From CAWALV01 sp963782965 (GTDB lineage: Bacteria; Actinomycetota; Actinomycetes; Acidothermales; Acidothermaceae), in assembly GCA_963782965.1 (NCBI GenBank), contig CAWALV010000002.1, positions 806,001 through 870,000 on the forward strand: a stretch of 64,000 bases of DNA. Reading direction: 5' to 3'. Below, piece by piece: positions 15,253-24,113 of the stretch. Both the position numbers and the translations under genes were made by a program. Position 1 is the first letter of the stretch; every line of letters starts with the position of its first letter. The notes beneath the pieces are model-generated. The model ran no database searches, was not told the origin of the DNA, and worked only from the letters and a program-made list of their open reading frames with translations.

Positions 15253-16701
15253 ATGGCCTACGCCGACCTGCCCGACTTCCTCGACCGGCTCGCGCGCGAC
15301 GGCGAGCTGGTGCGGGTCAAAGCGCAGGTCGACCCATACCTGGAGGTCACCGAGATCGTCGACCGGGTCGTGCGCCGCGGTGGTCCGGCACTGCTGTTCG
15401 AGAACGTGTTGGGCTCCAAGCTGCCCCTGGCGATGAACGTCTTCGGTAGCTCCGGGCGGATGGCCAAGGCGTTCGACGCGGTCGACCTCGACGCGGTCGG
15501 TGCCCGCATCGCCGAACTGCTGAAGCCGGAACTCCCACGCGGCCTCGCCGGCCTGAAGGACGCGCTCGCCAAGTTCGGCCAGTTGCGGTCGGCTCCGCCG
15601 AAGAACGTGCGCCGGGGCTCCTGCCAGGACGTCGTGCTCAAAGGGGACGCCGTCGACCTGACCGCGCTGCCGGCGCTGCACACCTGGCCGCGCGACGGCG
15701 GCGCGTACTTCAATCTCGGCCTCACCCACACCAAGCATCCGGAGACTGGGCAGCGCAACCTCGGGCTGTACCGCCTGCAGCGCCACGACAAGAACACGGT
15801 CGCGATGCACTGGCAGATACACAAGGATTCCAACGCCCACCACGCGATCGCCGAGCGCCGCGGCGAGCGGCTGCCGGTCGCGATCGCCTTCGGCTGCGAC
15901 CCGGTCGTCACCTACGCGGCGTCGGCTCCGCTGCCCGGCGACATCGACGAGTACCTGTTCGCCGGGTTCCTCCGCCAGGAGCGAGTCGAGATGGTCGACT
16001 GCGTGAGCGTGCCGTTGCAGGTGCCGGCGGGCGCGCAAGTCGTGTTCGAGGGCTGGCTGGAGCCCGGGGAGCGGCGTCCGGAAGGTCCGTTCGGTGACCA
16101 CACCGGCTTCTACACTCCGGTCGAGCCGTTCCCGGCGTTGCACGTCGACGTCGTGACCATGGCGAAGAAGCCCGTGTTCCAGTCGATCGTGGTCGGCCGC
16201 CCGCCCGCCGAGGACGGTCCGATGGGAAAGGCAACGGAACGGATCTTCCTGCCCCTCGTCAAGCTGATGATCCCCGACATCGTCGACATGGACATGCCGG
16301 TGGAGGGGGTCTTTCACAACTGCGTGATCGTCAGCATCGACAAGCGCTTCCCCAAGCATGCGCACAAGGTCATGCACGCGATCTGGGGCGCCGGGATGCT
16401 GTCGTTGGCGAAGTTGATCGTGGTCGTCGACGCCGACTGTGACATACACGACTACGCGGATGTCGCTTGGCGGGCGTTCGGGAACGTCGACTACAGCCAT
16501 GACCTCCTACAGTCGGAGGGGCCGGTCGATCACCTCGACCACGCGAGTTATCAGCAGTTTTGGGGGGGCAAGGTGGGAATCGACGCCACGGCAAAATTGC
16601 CGACCGAGGGATACACCCGCGGCTGGCCGGAAATGATCACGCAGGATCCGGCGATCGTCGAGCGGGTCAGCGCACGTTGGAAGGAATTCGGCATCCGATG
16701 A
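15253..16701 (+). CDS. mqnL: UbiD-family decarboxylase, menaquinone (futalosine) pathway
   Basis: 482 residues. UbiD enzymes use prenylated FMN to remove the aromatic carboxylate; in futalosine organisms MqnL acts on the prenylated 6-carboxy-naphthoquinol precursor. Family blocks: LHTWPRDGGAYFNLGLTHTK, GRRPEGPFGDHTGFY-like region (ERRPEGPFGDHTG) and the C-terminal VVVDADCDIHD. The next two genes encode the prenyltransferase and the UbiX-like cofactor maker, so the set is self-consistent. The stop overlaps the next start (ATGA). Confidence 0.93.
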   Translation: MAYADLPDFLDRLARDGELVRVKAQVDPYLEVTEIVDRVVRRGGPALLFENVLGSKLPLAMNVFGSSGRMAKAFDAVDLDAVGARIAELLKPELPRGLAGLKDALAKFGQLRSAPPKNVRRGSCQDVVLKGDAVDLTALPALHTWPRDGGAYFNLGLTHTKHPETGQRNLGLYRLQRHDKNTVAMHWQIHKDSNAHHAIAERRGERLPVAIAFGCDPVVTYAASAPLPGDIDEYLFAGFLRQERVEMVDCVSVPLQVPAGAQVVFEGWLEPGERRPEGPFGDHTGFYTPVEPFPALHVDVVTMAKKPVFQSIVVGRPPAEDGPMGKATERIFLPLVKLMIPDIVDMDMPVEGVFHNCVIVSIDKRFPKHAHKVMHAIWGAGMLSLAKLIVVVDADCDIHDYADVAWRAFGNVDYSHDLLQSEGPVDHLDHASYQQFWGGKVGIDATAKLPTEGYTRGWPEMITQDPAIVERVSARWKEFGIR

Positions 16702-17606
16702 GCACCGCCGTACTACCGCTACCTGGCTCCGACCGGAGCCGGGTGCGCGCGTTCCTTGATCTCGTGCGCTTCGAGCACTCCGTCTTCGCGCTGCCGTTCG
16801 CCTACATCGCCTCGCTCACGGCCATGCGTGCGCAGAACCGGCACGTGCACTGGCGGCAGCTGATCCTGGTGACGATCGCGATGGTCGGCGCCCGCACGTT
16901 CGCGATGGCGATCAACCGCATCGTCGATCGCCACATCGACGCCCGCAACCCCCGGACCCGGGAGCGCGAGCTGGTCACGGGCGTCGTGTCGTTGCGGACG
17001 GCGTGGATGGGCGCGTTCGGCGCCCTCGCCGTCCTCGCGCTCGCGGCGGCCGGGCTCAACCTGCTCTGCCTGGCGCTGTCACCCGTCGCCGCGCTCGTGC
17101 TGGCGGGCTACCCCTACGCCAAGCGGTTCACCTGGGCGCCGCACGCGGTGCTCGGTGCGGCGCAGACGATCGGCCCGGTCGGGGCCTGGATCGCGGTAAC
17201 GGGGCACTGGTCCTGGGCCGCGGTCGTCCTGGGCCTCGCGGTCGGTTTGTGGATCGGCGGCTTCGACATCATCTACGCACTTCAGGACTACGAGATCGAT
17301 CGTGAGATCGGCGTGAAGTCGCTGCCCGCGCGGTTCGGGCCGTACGTCGCGTTGGCGTGGTCCCGTGCCGCGCACTTCGCGACGACGCTGCTGCTGCTCT
17401 GGTTCGGCGTCCTCGCCAACCTCGGCTTCCTCTGGACCCTCGGCGTGATCGGCGCGGCAGTCGCGCTCACCTATGAGCAGCGGCTCGTGAAGCCGACCGA
17501 CCTCTCGCAGGTCAGCCGGGCGTTCTTCACCGTCAACGGGTTCGTCGGCATCGGCTTGTTCGTCTTCGCCCTGCTCGATCTGGTCGCCGGCGGCCTGCGG
17601 CCATGA
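16698..17606 (+). CDS. mqnP: UbiA-family prenyltransferase, menaquinone pathway
   Basis: 302 residues, many helices. Two Asp-rich motifs bind the Mg-pyrophosphate of the prenyl donor: NRIVDRHIDARNP (from about residue 72) and DYEIDREIG (from about 197). Position between the UbiD- and UbiX-like genes marks it as the futalosine-pathway prenyltransferase MqnP rather than MenA. The donor is probably made by the polyprenyl synthase at 44494. Confidence 0.92.
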   Translation: MSTAVLPLPGSDRSRVRAFLDLVRFEHSVFALPFAYIASLTAMRAQNRHVHWRQLILVTIAMVGARTFAMAINRIVDRHIDARNPRTRERELVTGVVSLRTAWMGAFGALAVLALAAAGLNLLCLALSPVAALVLAGYPYAKRFTWAPHAVLGAAQTIGPVGAWIAVTGHWSWAAVVLGLAVGLWIGGFDIIYALQDYEIDREIGVKSLPARFGPYVALAWSRAAHFATTLLLLWFGVLANLGFLWTLGVIGAAVALTYEQRLVKPTDLSQVSRAFFTVNGFVGIGLFVFALLDLVAGGLRP

Positions 17607-17635
17607 CCCCCGCTGCCGGCAGCCTGCGGCCATGA
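17586..17635 (+). repeat. 21-bp direct repeat spanning the ubiA stop and the ubiX start
   Basis: Copy 1 (17586-17606) is the end of the prenyltransferase gene including TGA; copy 2 (17615-17635) differs at one base and contains the ATGA start of the UbiX-like gene. The start codon of the downstream gene therefore sits in a duplicated copy of the upstream gene's 3' end. Confidence 0.9.
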
Positions 17636-18273
17636 GGCGTCCGTGGGTCGTAGGCGTGAGCGGGGCGAGCGGCACGCCGTACGCGGCGGCGGTGCTGCGT
17701 GCGCTCTTGGGGGCCGGTGAAGCCGTCGACCTCGTGGTGTCGAGGGCGGCGCGGCTCACGCTCCTCGACGAGACCGGCATCGCCTGGCACGACGAGGCCC
17801 GAAGTCTGCAGGCATGGTTGTCGACGGCGCTCGATCCCGGCTCGGTGGCAGCTTTCGATCTTTCCGGTGCCGACGTGCGGTTTTGGGCTCCGACCGACCT
17901 CGCCGCGGCGCCGTCGAGCGGCTCCTACCTCACCCGAGGCATGGTCGTCGTGCCGGCCAGCACCGCATCGGTCGCCGGGATAGCCCTGGGTTTGTCCAAG
18001 GATCTACTGCAGCGAGCTGCCGACGTCACGTTGAAGGAGCGACGCCCGCTCGTCGTCGTCCCCCGCGAAGCGCCACTCACCGGCGCGACCCTGCGCCACC
18101 TGGCGAGTCTGGACGACGCCGGCGCGGTCGTGGTGCCCGCGAGTCCGGGGTTCTACAGCAAGCCGAAGAGCATGCAGCAACTCGTCGATTTCGTGGCGGG
18201 AAAGGTGCTCGACGTGTTGGGCGTCGAGCACGATCTCTTCGTGAGATGGACCGGCCGGCTCGGCGGCGACTGA
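17632..18273 (+). CDS. mqnM: Flavin prenyltransferase, UbiX-like
   Basis: 213 residues. GVSGASGTPYA (8-18) is the flavin phosphate-binding start of the family; later blocks include VVPASTASVAGIALGLSKDL, RRPLVVVPREAPL and PASPGFYSKP. It makes prenylated FMN for the UbiD-like decarboxylase encoded two genes upstream. There is no good Shine-Dalgarno sequence at ATG 17632. Confidence 0.93.
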   Translation: MRRPWVVGVSGASGTPYAAAVLRALLGAGEAVDLVVSRAARLTLLDETGIAWHDEARSLQAWLSTALDPGSVAAFDLSGADVRFWAPTDLAAAPSSGSYLTRGMVVVPASTASVAGIALGLSKDLLQRAADVTLKERRPLVVVPREAPLTGATLRHLASLDDAGAVVVPASPGFYSKPKSMQQLVDFVAGKVLDVLGVEHDLFVRWTGRLGGD

Positions 18274-18347
18274 GCCGGTGCGCCCACCTGTGGCGAAGGA
18301 CTCAACCGTCGCCGTGGCCGGCGCGGCTCTTGCTGGTACTGCTTGGT

Positions 18348-18367
18348 ATCGCTGATGTGTCAGCGAT
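18348..18367. terminator. Hairpin between convergent mqnM and bldC-like gene
   Basis: ATCGCTGA-TGTG-TCAGCGAT, a perfect 8-bp stem with a 4-base loop, overlapping the bldC-like stop codon. No T-run follows on either strand, so termination is only inferred from its convergent position. Confidence 0.35.
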
Positions 18368-18578
18368 CGGCGTCAGCGCCGACAGCGCCGAAGGTGTCGA
18401 TGTCGGAATCACCGCGCAACAACGCGCGCACTTCCGACTCGCGGAAGCGACGGTGGCCACCCGGGGTGCGTATGCTGCCGATCCGGCCTGACGCTGCCCA
18501 GCGCGTGACCGTTTTTGGGTCGACCCGAAACAGGCTGGCGACTTCGCCGGGAGTTAGGAGTCGGTCACGGTTTTCCAC
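18360..18578 (-). CDS. bldC: BldC-like MerR-type DNA-binding regulator
   Basis: 72 residues, GTG start at 18578 preceded by AAAGGGGA. It is a lone winged helix-turn-helix: LLTPGEVASLFRVDPKTVTR recognition region, then the wing SIRTPGGHRRFRESEVRAL, very close to BldC, which binds head-to-tail as cooperative oligomers and controls development in Streptomyces. It is transcribed toward mqnM and away from mqnE, so it may act on the shared upstream region; that is inference. Whether this is the only BldC of the genome cannot be judged here. Confidence 0.9.
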   Translation of the reverse strand: MENRDRLLTPGEVASLFRVDPKTVTRWAASGRIGSIRTPGGHRRFRESEVRALLRGDSDIDTFGAVGADADR

Positions 18579-19026
18579 GTCGTCCCCTTTCTTGGGACAC
18601 GGGGTCTTTCCGAGTCCACCCGCTGCGTTGACAGCTTCGTGGCCTCTTCAATGACGCTCAGTGGTCTTCCATCACGGTGTTGCCTTTGTGGACGATGCGG
18701 ACCCCCACTGAGATATGTACACGCGCCTGTACCGCCACGTCTGCGTTTGACGCGCGATTGTTGTCGTGCGGACAAAAAAGTCGGGGTGGTCGTTACGACC
18801 CGAGCACGCACGGTGACCAAAACGGCTGTCGTGTGGGGTGCGTTGTGCAATCTGTCGCTATCCGATCACACAGCGCAGTTGATCGAGACGCGTCAGCTTG
18901 ATCGCCGGACCGCGCAACCGACCCTGACCTCGTCGTGGACCTCGGCGTGCGATTCTGGATGACAGGTTCTGATAGGACGACCGGCGCCGCGGGAGGCGCG
19001 GCAGGTGAGACGGAGGCGGGCAGCGA
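18579..19026. promoter_or_regulatory. 448-bp gene-free region between bldC-like gene and mqnE
   Basis: No credible gene in either direction. It is visibly richer in A/T and in T/C-runs than its surroundings, with a GACAAAAAAGTC stretch near 18772. It must hold divergent promoters for the regulator (minus) and mqnE (plus); I could not assign -35/-10 pairs with confidence. A long upstream region is usual for bldC-type genes. Confidence 0.5.
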
Positions 19027-20175
19027 GTGGACGTCGGGCGCAAGCGTGAACTCGAAGCAAAGGTCGTTGACGGCGAGCGTCTCACCTACGACGACGGTGT
19101 CGACCTCTACGCCAGTGACGACCTCGCATGGTTGGGCGAGCTCGCCCACCTCGTACGCACCCGCAAGAACGGCGACTACGCGTATTTCAACGTCAACCGG
19201 CACCTCAACCTGACCAACGTCTGTGCGGCGTCCTGTGCGTACTGCTCGTTCCAGCGCAAGCCCGGCGAGCCCGATGCCTACACGATGCGCGTCGAGCAGG
19301 CCGTCGAGCTTGCTCGACAGATGGAGCCCGAGGGCATCACCGAGCTGCACATCGTCAACGGCCTGCACCCCACGTTGCCGTGGCGGTACTACCCCCGCTC
19401 GCTGCGGGCGCTGAAGGAGGCGCTGCCCGGGGTCGCGCTGAAGGCGTTCACCGCCACGGAGATCCACTGGTTCGAGAAGATTTCCGGGATGCCCGCTGAC
19501 GAGATTCTCGACGAGCTGATGGACGCCGGGCTGGAGTCCCTGACCGGTGGCGGTGCCGAGATCTTCGATTGGGAGGTGCGCAGCAAGATCGTCGATCATG
19601 CGACGCACTGGGAGGACTGGTCGCGCATCCACCGGCTAGCGCACGGCAAGGGCCTGAAGACACCGTGCACGATGCTCTACGGCCACATCGAGGAGCCGCG
19701 GCATCGCGTCGACCACGTGCTGCGGCTTCGCGAACTGCAGGACGAGACCGGTGGGTTCGCCGTCTTCATTCCGTTGCGCTTCCAGCACGATGCCGCAGGC
19801 GATCCGCGCAACCGCCTGATGACCCAGCCGATGGCGACCGGCGCGGAAGCGCTGAAGACGTTCGCGGTCTCGCGGCTGCTGTTCGACAACGTGCCGCACG
19901 TCAAGGCGTTCTGGGTGATGCACGGTCTGACGACCTCCCAGCTCGCCCTGTCCTACGGCGCCGACGACCTCGACGGCTCGGTGGTCGAATACAAGATCAC
20001 GCACGACGCCGACCGGTTCGGCACGCCCGACACCATGCACCGCGACGACCTGCTCGACGTGATCCGCGATGCGGGGTTCACCCCCGTCGAGCGAGACACC
20101 CGTTACAACGTCATTCGCGTCTACGACGGGCCCGATCGCACGAAGCGCGACGTCGCCCAGCCGATGCCGGTGTGA
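19027..20175 (+). CDS. mqnE: Aminofutalosine synthase (radical SAM)
   Basis: 382 residues from GTG 19027. Radical-SAM cysteines are in the C-x3-C-x2-C form CAASCAYC (66, 70, 73), followed by family blocks GGGAEIFDWEVR, TPCTMLYGHIEE and FIPLRFQHD. MqnE joins the chorismate-derived 3-[(1-carboxyvinyl)oxy]benzoate made by MqnA to an adenosyl unit. The stop overlaps the next GTG. Confidence 0.95.
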   Translation: MDVGRKRELEAKVVDGERLTYDDGVDLYASDDLAWLGELAHLVRTRKNGDYAYFNVNRHLNLTNVCAASCAYCSFQRKPGEPDAYTMRVEQAVELARQMEPEGITELHIVNGLHPTLPWRYYPRSLRALKEALPGVALKAFTATEIHWFEKISGMPADEILDELMDAGLESLTGGGAEIFDWEVRSKIVDHATHWEDWSRIHRLAHGKGLKTPCTMLYGHIEEPRHRVDHVLRLRELQDETGGFAVFIPLRFQHDAAGDPRNRLMTQPMATGAEALKTFAVSRLLFDNVPHVKAFWVMHGLTTSQLALSYGADDLDGSVVEYKITHDADRFGTPDTMHRDDLLDVIRDAGFTPVERDTRYNVIRVYDGPDRTKRDVAQPMPV

Positions 20176-20534
20176 AGGTGCAGGCGAAGGTGAACGCCGA
20201 GTCGGTTCCCCCTCCTCCGGACGACGTCCCTCGGCCGTCGCGCAGCGGTCGCCGCGCGTTCGCGACGTACTCGCTCTTGCGGCTGGCGCTCTTCCTGGCA
20301 GCTGCGATCCTGCTGTGGCTCGTGCACGTGAAAGGGGCACTTCTCGTCGTCCTCGCGCTGGTGATCTCGGGGCTGGCGAGTTACGTGATGCTGGCCCCGC
20401 AGCGTGCTGCGATGTCGGTCTACGTCAGCACCGCGGCGCAGCGTCGCCGGGCGCGGTCGGCGGCGCGCATCGCTCGCGAGGACGCCTACGCAGACCAGCT
20501 CGAGCAGCAGCAGGCGCCCGAGCGAGCGGAATAG
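20172..20534 (+). CDS. DUF4229-type small membrane protein
   Basis: 120 residues, GTG start overlapping mqnE (GTGA). Two closely spaced helices (LALFLAAAILLWLVHV and ALLVVLALVISGLASYVML) followed by an Arg-rich then Gln-rich cytoplasmic tail, the layout of actinobacterial DUF4229 proteins. Coupling to mqnE suggests a tie to menaquinone synthesis or simply co-expression. Function unknown. Confidence 0.8.
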   Translation: MKVQAKVNAESVPPPPDDVPRPSRSGRRAFATYSLLRLALFLAAAILLWLVHVKGALLVVLALVISGLASYVMLAPQRAAMSVYVSTAAQRRRARSAARIAREDAYADQLEQQQAPERAE

Positions 20535-20575
20535 GCCTGCTGCTGCCGGCCGAAGCCGACGATCAGCGGCGGCGC

Positions 20576-22606
20576 TCAGCGGGACTTGGTCGGGTCGAGG
20601 TAGGCGGCGGCCTGCAGGCTGAACAGGTCGGCGTACAAGCGGCCGTTCGCCATCAACTGCTCGTGCGTGCCGTGCTCGACGATGCCGCCGTCCTGCATCA
20701 CGTAGATGCGGTCGGCGGAGCGCACGCTGGAGAAGCGATGGGAGATGAACAACACGGTGCGCCCGGCCAGCAGTTCGCGGATGCGCGAGAACAGCTCGTG
20801 CTCTGCTCGTGGGTCGAGCGACGCCGACGGCTCGTCGAGGATCACGAAGGGGGCATCGCGGAAGAACGCCCGGGCGAGCGCCACTCGTTGCCACTGCCCG
20901 AGCGAGAGATCGCGCCCGCCCTTGTACGCCTTGCTCAGGATCGTCTCGTATCCGGCGGGGAGGCCGGACAGGAAGCCATCCGCGCCGGCCTGCTTCGCCG
21001 CCGCGAAGATGCCTGCCGCGTCGTCGAGGCGATCAGGCCGGCCCGCGCCGATGTTCTCGCGGGCCGTGAGTTCGTAGCGCACGAAGTCTTGGAAGATCAC
21101 GGCGATCGCGTTGCGCAAATCGCTGCGGTCGTACTCGCGGACGTCGACGTCGTCCCACCGGATCGAGCCGGCGTCGGGTTCGTACAACCCGCCGAGCAGT
21201 TTGGCCAGCGTCGTTTTGCCGGAGCCGTTCTCGCCGACCAGCGCGATCACCTCGCCCGCGCCGATCTCCAGGGAGACGTCGTGCAGCGCATCCTGCTGGC
21301 TGCCGGGGTAGCGGAAGTTGAGACCTTCCGCCTCGATCCGCTCGAAGCTCTTCGGTGCTTTGCGCCCGGCCTCGGCTCGCTGCGCTTGCGGGCGGCGATC
21401 GAGGAAGTTCTGGTAGTCGTTGAGGAAGAGGCTGGACTCCGAGATCTGTTGGATGCTGCCGAACAAGGTCGCCACCTGGCTCGACATCAGCCGGATCGCG
21501 ATGATCGCCGCACCTGCTTCGGCAAGCGTCGCGTGCCCGTTGCCGACGAGCCATACCAACACCACGAGCGTGGCGCCGAGGAAGACTGCCGAGGCGATGC
21601 TGCCGACGAACGCCAACCCGGACTTGCGCCTGACTTGGCGTCTTAGATCGGTGAGGTAGTCGCTGTACACGCCGTCGAACCGCTTGCGCAAGGCCGAGCC
21701 GAAGTTGAACGCCCGCAACTCCTTCGCGGTGTCGCGGTCGCCGAGAATGCGGATGAGGTACATCCGCAGCCGCAGTCGCGGCGTTTGGGCGACGACGAAG
21801 TTGAACTCGAGCCGGCTCTGCAGCCGGCTGGTCATCCACAGGGGGACGCCCGAGAGCAGCAACAACGGTAAGAGCAGCGGCTGCAACGAAATGATCGCCG
21901 CGGCAAGGCCGATCGACCCGGCGAGACCACCGACGAGTCCGATCAGTCCCATCGTCATCGTGATCGGCCTGGTGACGGCGTTGGTCTGCACGCGGCTCAG
22001 CTCGTCGTAGAACGACGACGACTCGAAGGAGCGAAGATTCACCGCCCCGGCGACGTCCAGGATCTGCTGCCAGGTGCGCCGCATGGTGAGTTCGGACAGC
22101 AGTCGTTGTTGCTGGGAGAGTACCGCACTGGACGACGTCGAAACCGCTGTGACCGCGGCCAGCAGGATGACCGGCGTCAGCGCGTGGCGCACCGGCTGCG
22201 TGCCGTTCTGGATCGCGATCAAAGCGTCGAGCACCTGCTTGGTGACCAGAACCTGCACCGCCGCGATCAGCCCGCCGATGAGCTGCAGCACGGTGGCCAG
22301 GGCGAACACACCGCGGCCGGCGGAGGCGACCACGCGGACGCAGGAGCCGATCAGGCCGGGAAGCTGGCGTAGCGGCTTCCTGCGCTTGGCGGCCTGCGCG
22401 AGTTCGACATAGTCGACGTAGCCGTCGCCCGCGGGTTCGTTGGGTTCCGCGGCTTCGGCTGGGGCGCTTGGGGCCTGCCCGCCCGCGGCCGCGGCGGCAC
22501 CTCCCGCGGGGCCGCCTGCGGCGACGCCGCTGGCGGAGCTCACCGGTTGTGGCGACGGCGGCACGGGCGGCTCATTCGCCGGGCCGGTGCCCCCCCTTGC
22601 TCCCAT
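20576..22606 (-). CDS. ABC transporter, fused permease and ATPase (exporter type)
   Basis: 676 residues from ATG 22606. A Pro/Ala/Gly-rich N-terminal extension of about 75 residues precedes a six-helix transmembrane domain and a nucleotide-binding domain: Walker A GENGSGKTT, signature DLSLGQWQRVALARA (LSLGQ, a variant of LSGGQ), Walker B FVILDEPSASLD, and a switch His in ISHRFSSVRSADR. One fused half-transporter normally works as a homodimer. Substrate unknown. It interrupts the menaquinone genes on the opposite strand. Confidence 0.9.
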   Translation of the reverse strand: MGARGGTGPANEPPVPPSPQPVSSASGVAAGGPAGGAAAAAGGQAPSAPAEAAEPNEPAGDGYVDYVELAQAAKRRKPLRQLPGLIGSCVRVVASAGRGVFALATVLQLIGGLIAAVQVLVTKQVLDALIAIQNGTQPVRHALTPVILLAAVTAVSTSSSAVLSQQQRLLSELTMRRTWQQILDVAGAVNLRSFESSSFYDELSRVQTNAVTRPITMTMGLIGLVGGLAGSIGLAAAIISLQPLLLPLLLLSGVPLWMTSRLQSRLEFNFVVAQTPRLRLRMYLIRILGDRDTAKELRAFNFGSALRKRFDGVYSDYLTDLRRQVRRKSGLAFVGSIASAVFLGATLVVLVWLVGNGHATLAEAGAAIIAIRLMSSQVATLFGSIQQISESSLFLNDYQNFLDRRPQAQRAEAGRKAPKSFERIEAEGLNFRYPGSQQDALHDVSLEIGAGEVIALVGENGSGKTTLAKLLGGLYEPDAGSIRWDDVDVREYDRSDLRNAIAVIFQDFVRYELTARENIGAGRPDRLDDAAGIFAAAKQAGADGFLSGLPAGYETILSKAYKGGRDLSLGQWQRVALARAFFRDAPFVILDEPSASLDPRAEHELFSRIRELLAGRTVLFISHRFSSVRSADRIYVMQDGGIVEHGTHEQLMANGRLYADLFSLQAAAYLDPTKSR

Positions 22607-22672
22607 CCGGCCATTGTGGCCGACCGGCCGAAGTCGTGATAGGCAGCGTGATGGGTAGTTGCTCGAACGCTC

Positions 22673-22700
22673 AACGGTGCACGGTGCACGGTGAACGGTG
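22673..22700 (+). repeat. 4 x 7-bp tandem repeat before mqnA
   Basis: Four perfect (A/C)ACGGTG units followed by a degenerate fifth, directly upstream of the mqnA ribosome-binding site and between two divergent genes. It could be a regulator array or a slippage tract. Confidence 0.8.
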
Positions 22701-22717
22701 AACGTGGAAGGAAGACG

Positions 22718-23560
22718 ATGACCATCCCGCGTCCGCGAGTGGGGCACATCCAGTTCCTCAACTGCCTCCCGCTGTACTGGGGCCTGGTCAACTCCGGTGC
22801 CCTGCTCGACGTCGAGTTGTTCCGTGACACCCCGGATCGGTTGAGCGACCGGCTGGTCGAGGGCGACCTCGACATCGCTCCGATCAGCGTCGTCGAGTAC
22901 CTGCGCCACGCCGGCGAGCTGGCCCTGTTGCCCGACATCGCCGTGGGCTCCGACGGGCCGGTCATGTCGTGCGTGCTGGTCAGCCAACGGCCGCTCGAGG
23001 AGTTGGACGGTGAGCTGATCGCGCTCGGGTCGACGAGCCGGACCACGGTCGAGTTGGCGAAGATGCTCCTCGAGGAGCGGGTCGGCGTCCGCCCCCGCTA
23101 CTTCACCTGCCCGCCCGATCTCACCGCGATGATGATCGAGGCCCCCGCCGCCGTCCTGATCGGCGACGCCGCGCTGCGGGCGAGCCTGCACGACGGGCCA
23201 CGGCTCGGGCTCGACGTCCACGACATGGGTGCGGCCTGGCACGACTGGACCGGCTTGCCGATGGTGTTCGCGGTCTGGGCCGCCCGGCAGGAGTTCGCCG
23301 CGGAGCACCCGGGCCTGGTCAAAGAGGTGCATAACGCCTTCGTCCGTTCCCGCGAGCTCTCCCTCGGGCGGGTCGAAGAGGTGGCCGCCTCCGCCGCGAA
23401 GTGGGAGGACTTCGACGCGCAGACCCTGGTCCGATACTTCACGACGCTCGACTTCTCCCTGGGCGAGCGGCAGCTGGCCGGGCTCGCCGAGTTCGCTCGC
23501 CGAGTGGGCCCGCGGATCGGGCTAGTCCTGCCAGTGCAGTTCGGCTTCGCTCAGGCCTGA
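22718..23560 (+). CDS. mqnA: Chorismate dehydratase
   Basis: 280 residues. I chose ATG 22718 because GGAAGGAAG lies just upstream; GTG 22691 falls inside the 7-bp repeat. MqnA dehydrates chorismate to 3-[(1-carboxyvinyl)oxy]benzoate, the first futalosine-pathway step. It has the periplasmic-binding-like fold, with blocks GHIQFLNCLPLYWGL, LDIAPISVVEYL and LIGDAAL near the active site. Confidence 0.94.
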   Translation: MTIPRPRVGHIQFLNCLPLYWGLVNSGALLDVELFRDTPDRLSDRLVEGDLDIAPISVVEYLRHAGELALLPDIAVGSDGPVMSCVLVSQRPLEELDGELIALGSTSRTTVELAKMLLEERVGVRPRYFTCPPDLTAMMIEAPAAVLIGDAALRASLHDGPRLGLDVHDMGAAWHDWTGLPMVFAVWAARQEFAAEHPGLVKEVHNAFVRSRELSLGRVEEVAASAAKWEDFDAQTLVRYFTTLDFSLGERQLAGLAEFARRVGPRIGLVLPVQFGFAQA

Positions 23561-23658
23561 CCGGGTCGACTACGCCGAAAGCGTTGTCGCACCACCCGTT
23601 GGGATCACTCGCCCGGAACTCGGCTGCGCGGCATCGATTCTGCTGAGACGATCACCGG

Positions 23659-24063
23659 GTGTCAGCCCCGTCGGCTTCGTTGATTCCCTCAGCGGGTGAG
23701 GAGCCACCGATGCTCGTGCGTCAGGTGGTCGTGGCGGATGACTCTGCGGGTATCCGCGCCCTCATCCACACGCTGCTCATGCTGGAGCCCGACTTCGACG
23801 TGGTCGGGGAGGCCAGCGACGGCGCCCAGGCGGTCGACCTCGTCGAGCGGTTGAACCCCGACCTCCTGGTCATCGACGTCACCATGCCCGTCATGTCCGG
23901 GCTCGAGGCGATCCAGCGGATCCGCGCGATCGCGCCGAGCATGCGGGTGGCGGTCCTGTCGGGCGAGCGGCGCGACTGCCCCGAGGGCGCCGACGCCATC
24001 ATCGAGAAGGGCACGCCCAACGAGGCCGTCGTCAAGGCGTTGCGCGAACTCTTCGACGCCTGA
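23659..24063 (+). CDS. Stand-alone response-regulator receiver protein
   Basis: 134 residues from GTG 23659; GTG 23695 or ATG 23710 would remove up to 17 residues. All receiver residues are present: Asp27/Asp28, phospho-acceptor Asp73 (VIDVTMP), Ser101 and Lys117. No output domain is fused and no histidine kinase is adjacent. It sits alone between mqnA and mqnC. Its role is unknown. Confidence 0.88.
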   Translation: MSAPSASLIPSAGEEPPMLVRQVVVADDSAGIRALIHTLLMLEPDFDVVGEASDGAQAVDLVERLNPDLLVIDVTMPVMSGLEAIQRIRAIAPSMRVAVLSGERRDCPEGADAIIEKGTPNEAVVKALRELFDA

Positions 24064-24113
24064 TCCGCCTGCCTGCTCGGCCGGCGCGGCACCGCCAGCA
24101 TTAGGCTGAGCGG

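Noticed and set aside
22691..22720. GTG 22691 as mqnA start
   Set aside because: It lies in the 7-bp repeat; ATG 22718 has a strong ribosome-binding site.
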